Position numbers and translations under genes: made by a program
In this document: positions 61,561-64,000 of the stretch, one piece after another
Numbering within the stretch: position 1 is the first letter of the stretch
Layout of the letters: each line of letters starts with the position of its first letter
The notes under the pieces: model-generated
Seen by the model: only the letters and a program-made list of their open reading frames with translations
Told to the model about the DNA's origin: nothing
Databases searched by the model: none
Origin: Bacillota bacterium
GTDB lineage: Bacteria; Bacillota; Clostridia; Peptostreptococcales; Anaerovoracaceae
Reading direction: 5' to 3'
Length of the DNA: 64,000 bases
NCBI GenBank assembly: GCA_017416795.1
Contig: JAFQBD010000006.1
Coordinates: 22,634 to 86,633 of the forward strand

Positions 61561-63443
61561 TAAAGATCCTTGATAAGCATGTGGCAGATAAGATAGCAGC
61601 CGGAGAGGTCATCGACAGACCGGTTTCTATAATAAAAGAACTCTTGGAAAACTCCCTGGATGCTGAAGCCACATCCATCGCCATCGAGATCAAGAATGGC
61701 GGTAAAAGTTATATACGAGTTACAGATAACGGCTGCGGCATCCCTGCAGATGAAGTGGAGCTGGCATTCAGACGTCATGCCACAAGCAAGATAACAGCAG
61801 CTGAAGATCTCGATGCTATAGAAACGCTGGGATTCAGAGGTGAAGCACTTGCCAGCATATGTGCAGTGGCAAGAGTCGAACTTATAACTAAAACAGCTGA
61901 CTCAAAAATGGGTAGAAAAGTAGTTATAGAAGGCAGCGAAGTGCTTGAAAACAGTGCAATAGGCTGTCCTGATGGGACTACCATAACTGTCAGAGACTTA
62001 TTTTTCAATGTTCCGGCAAGAAGCAAGTTCCTGGCTACCGACAGTGCAGAAACACGCAGGATCGTAGATATGGTCTCAAGGATAGCCCTTTCATACGGAG
62101 ATGTAAAGATCAGCCTTACAAGCGGCAGCAGCAAAGTATTCTCAACGAGAGGGAACGGCAACATACTGAATAATATAATAAGTATTTACGGTTCTGAAAC
62201 AGGCAAAGACCTGATACCTGTTGAAAGCAGCATGTCAGGCTTCGTATTAAAAGGATTTGTTTCTTCACCTTCAGCGTCAGCACCTTCAAGAAATAAGCAG
62301 ATTTTTTGCGTCAACGGGCGTATAATATCCAGCTCAGTCCTTGAAAAAGCGCTTGATGAAGCATATAAGGAGAAGCTTTTCCATGGAAGATTTCCTATAG
62401 CTTTCCTTTTCCTTGCCATGCCTCCGGAAAAACTTGATGTTAATGTTCACCCAACTAAGAAAGAAGTTCGCTTCGATGACGATCACGAAGTACTCGATTT
62501 CGTTGCCAAGGCAGTAAGAGAAGCATTAATGGCAAAAGATGCAGTACCGCAGATCAGAGAAGAAGGGTTGAAATCTTTAAAAGCTGAGCGAAAGCCTGAA
62601 GAAAAGGTGATCGGAAAGCTCTATGAAAAGCCGGATCAGGGGATACAGTACGATTTTTCGACCATCAAAAGGGAAGAAAACACTGTTTCTGTAGCTGAAG
62701 AACGTCAGGACACCCTGAAGAAAATTGCAGAAGAATCAAAAGAAATTAATGTTGAAATCAATAGTGCAAACGACACGGTTGACATAAATAGTATATTGAC
62801 AACTATGAGGCAAGAAGTCCGGGCAAGTGCTGATATAGAAATCAGTGCGCCTGTACGCAGACCTTTTGATATCAATAATTTAAGAACGATAGGTACTATC
62901 TTCAATACTTATATCTTGGCTGCCGATGAAGACAGCTTCTACCTCATAGACCAGCATGCTGCCCATGAAAGAGTCTTTTATGAAAGACTTCTGGAGCAGT
63001 ATAATGCAGAAGAGAAGAACAGACAGACACTGCTGATGCCTTTGAATTTCAACGTTTCTGCACAGGTTGCTTCGACGGAAGACATATGGCTCGATAAAGT
63101 TTCATCGATGGGCTATGATATTGAATTCTTCGGTAATAATACATATCTCGTCAGAGAAATACCTGCCTTTATGGATCTTGACGAAGCTGAGACATTCCTT
63201 TCGGACATGTTCAAAGAACTTGAAGATAAACCTGATCTTACTAATAAGAAAACATTAGAAAAGATCATCACAAGATCATGCAAGAGTGCTGTCAAAGGCG
63301 GAGATCGTCTCGATATCAACGAGATCGATGCTTTGATAAAAGACCTGAAATCTTGCATAAATCCGTTTTCCTGCCCACACGGCAGACCGACATTCATAAG
63401 AATGACTAAATACGAAATAGAAAAAATGTTCAAGAGGGTATGA
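61557..63443 (+). CDS. mutL: DNA mismatch repair protein MutL
   Basis: A 628-residue MutL. The GHKL ATPase starts KILDKHVADKIAAGEVIDRP and holds ELLENSLDAEA, DNGCGIP and GFRGEALASICAV. A charged linker (about 330-430) leads to the dimerisation domain. The endonuclease metal motif DQHAAHERVFYE near 463-474 and CPHGRPT near the end are intact, so it belongs to the nicking MutL class found in bacteria without MutH. Overlaps mutS by 4 bases. Confidence 0.96.
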   Translation: MIKILDKHVADKIAAGEVIDRPVSIIKELLENSLDAEATSIAIEIKNGGKSYIRVTDNGCGIPADEVELAFRRHATSKITAAEDLDAIETLGFRGEALASICAVARVELITKTADSKMGRKVVIEGSEVLENSAIGCPDGTTITVRDLFFNVPARSKFLATDSAETRRIVDMVSRIALSYGDVKISLTSGSSKVFSTRGNGNILNNIISIYGSETGKDLIPVESSMSGFVLKGFVSSPSASAPSRNKQIFCVNGRIISSSVLEKALDEAYKEKLFHGRFPIAFLFLAMPPEKLDVNVHPTKKEVRFDDDHEVLDFVAKAVREALMAKDAVPQIREEGLKSLKAERKPEEKVIGKLYEKPDQGIQYDFSTIKREENTVSVAEERQDTLKKIAEESKEINVEINSANDTVDINSILTTMRQEVRASADIEISAPVRRPFDINNLRTIGTIFNTYILAADEDSFYLIDQHAAHERVFYERLLEQYNAEEKNRQTLLMPLNFNVSAQVASTEDIWLDKVSSMGYDIEFFGNNTYLVREIPAFMDLDEAETFLSDMFKELEDKPDLTNKKTLEKIITRSCKSAVKGGDRLDINEIDALIKDLKSCINPFSCPHGRPTFIRMTKYEIEKMFKRV

Positions 63444-63444
63444 T

Positions 63445-64000
63445 ATGTTTGATCGTTCCAATACAGTGATTGCAATAGCCGGACCGACTGCTGTCGGCAA
63501 GACTAAATTCGCCATAATGCTGGCTCAGGCATTTGATGGCGAAGTAGTTTCATGTGATTCTATGCAGTTATACAAGTATATGGATATCGGCAGTGCTAAA
63601 CCTACACCTGAAGAACTATCTATGGCTAAACACCATCTGGTGGATATGATCGATCCTCGAGATGAGTTTTCGGTAGCACAGTATCAGAAATTGGCTAAGA
63701 CAGCTATAAAAGACATCCTGAGCAGAGGAAAGACTCCTATTATTTCAGGAGGTACAGGATTGTATCTTAACTCACTGATATATGATATGGACTTTTCATC
63801 AGTACCTGAAGACAACAGTTACAGATCTGAACTAGAAGCTATAGCCGAGCAAGAAGGCGGTCGCGAGACTTTGCATAAAAGGCTGGCAGAGCTGGACCCT
63901 AAGGCGGCTTCTCTTATCCATCCAAACAATGCGAAAAAAGTCATCAGAGCTTTGGAACGCCTTAAGGAAGGGGAAGGGCAGATCAGGCAATTCAGCGATA
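63445..64000 (+). CDS. miaA: tRNA dimethylallyltransferase, cut by the right edge
   Basis: An open frame from ATG 63445 runs 185 codons to the edge. The product begins with a P-loop AGPTAVGKTKFA near residues 11-22, continues with VVSCDSMQLYKYMDIGSAKP, HHLVDMIDP and ISGGTGLYLNSLIYD, and RLAELDPKAASLIHPNNAKKVIRALE. This is MiaA, which adds an isopentenyl group to A37 of tRNAs reading UNN codons, with the dimethylallyl substrate coming from the MEP pathway (dxs, ispA upstream). The family is about 310 residues, so roughly 40% is missing. mutS-mutL-miaA is the classic order; the ATG follows the mutL stop by one base. Confidence 0.95.
   Translation, partial: MFDRSNTVIAIAGPTAVGKTKFAIMLAQAFDGEVVSCDSMQLYKYMDIGSAKPTPEELSMAKHHLVDMIDPRDEFSVAQYQKLAKTAIKDILSRGKTPIISGGTGLYLNSLIYDMDFSSVPEDNSYRSELEAIAEQEGGRETLHKRLAELDPKAASLIHPNNAKKVIRALERLKEGEGQIRQFSD

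Noticed and set aside
1..64000. CRISPR arrays, restriction-modification, toxin-antitoxin or prophage modules
   Set aside because: No regularly spaced repeats, cas genes, methyltransferase-endonuclease pairs or phage structural genes were seen; only recombinase scraps remain.

Overview
This window is chromosomal DNA of a low-to-moderate GC, anaerobic, spore-forming member of the Bacillota, most likely a Clostridia. Supporting evidence is the complete spoIIIA operon, RNase J, fused SecDF, HemZ, YqeK/RsfS, a formate/nitrite-type channel, and a large oxygen-sensitive-type 2-hydroxyacyl-CoA dehydratase activase. Strong SD sequences (AGGAGG) and near-consensus sigma-A promoters with 17-bp spacers are frequent. 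I cannot name the species from the sequence. Apart from one gene fragment at the left edge, every recognised gene reads on the + strand, so the region is probably a leading-strand block.

Layout. 1-554: minus-strand gene for a cysteine-cluster (YkgJ-like) protein, cut by the window edge. 707-6336: giant acyl-CoA dehydratase activase, GNAT acetyltransferase, yebC. 6337-9776: an accessory island with terminators, two site-specific recombinase scraps, the tail of a decayed surface-protein gene, a full secreted FN3-like surface protein preceded by LytTR-like direct repeats, and a compositionally odd, hairpin-rich block. 9777-12220: AT-rich small membrane protein, ABC exporter, 6S RNA. 12320-17479: formate/nitrite transporter, P1/DmpA-type peptidase, polA, coaE. 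17475-17870: a strongly promoted candidate structured RNA that I cannot name. 17952-21831: tRNA-Leu(GAG), RND exporter, tRNA-Leu(CAA). 21891-25188: yajC, TIGR04086 membrane protein, secDF. 25229-33001: rel, dtd, MBL hydrolase, hemZ, hisS, aspS. 33041-41230: sstT, nadD, yqeK, rsfS, leuS, rnj, ylbF-like, efp. 41329-46522: mltG, O-methyltransferase, U32 peptidase, CNNM/CorC protein, 4Fe-4S protein. 46647-50926: spoIIIAA-AH, with a very short spoIIIAF. 51001-57651: asp23-like, nusB, a TsaD/Kae1 paralog, xseA, xseB, ispA, dxs, tlyA. 57703-64000: aminotransferase, mutS, mutL, and miaA cut by the right edge.

How the genes work together. Most of the window is core housekeeping: translation (three aminoacyl-tRNA synthetases, EF-P, Dtd, RsfS, two tRNAs, MiaA), DNA replication and repair (PolA, MutSL, exonuclease VII), protein export (YajC-SecDF), cofactor and isoprenoid synthesis (NadD, CoaE, IspA, Dxs, HemZ), stringent response (Rel), RNA turnover (RNase J) and sporulation (the SpoIIIA channel). 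The non-routine material is the 6.3-9.8 kb accessory island and the two small-RNA loci (6S RNA at about 12.0 kb, the unidentified RNA at about 17.5-17.9 kb). The unidentified RNA is the best candidate for something undescribed.
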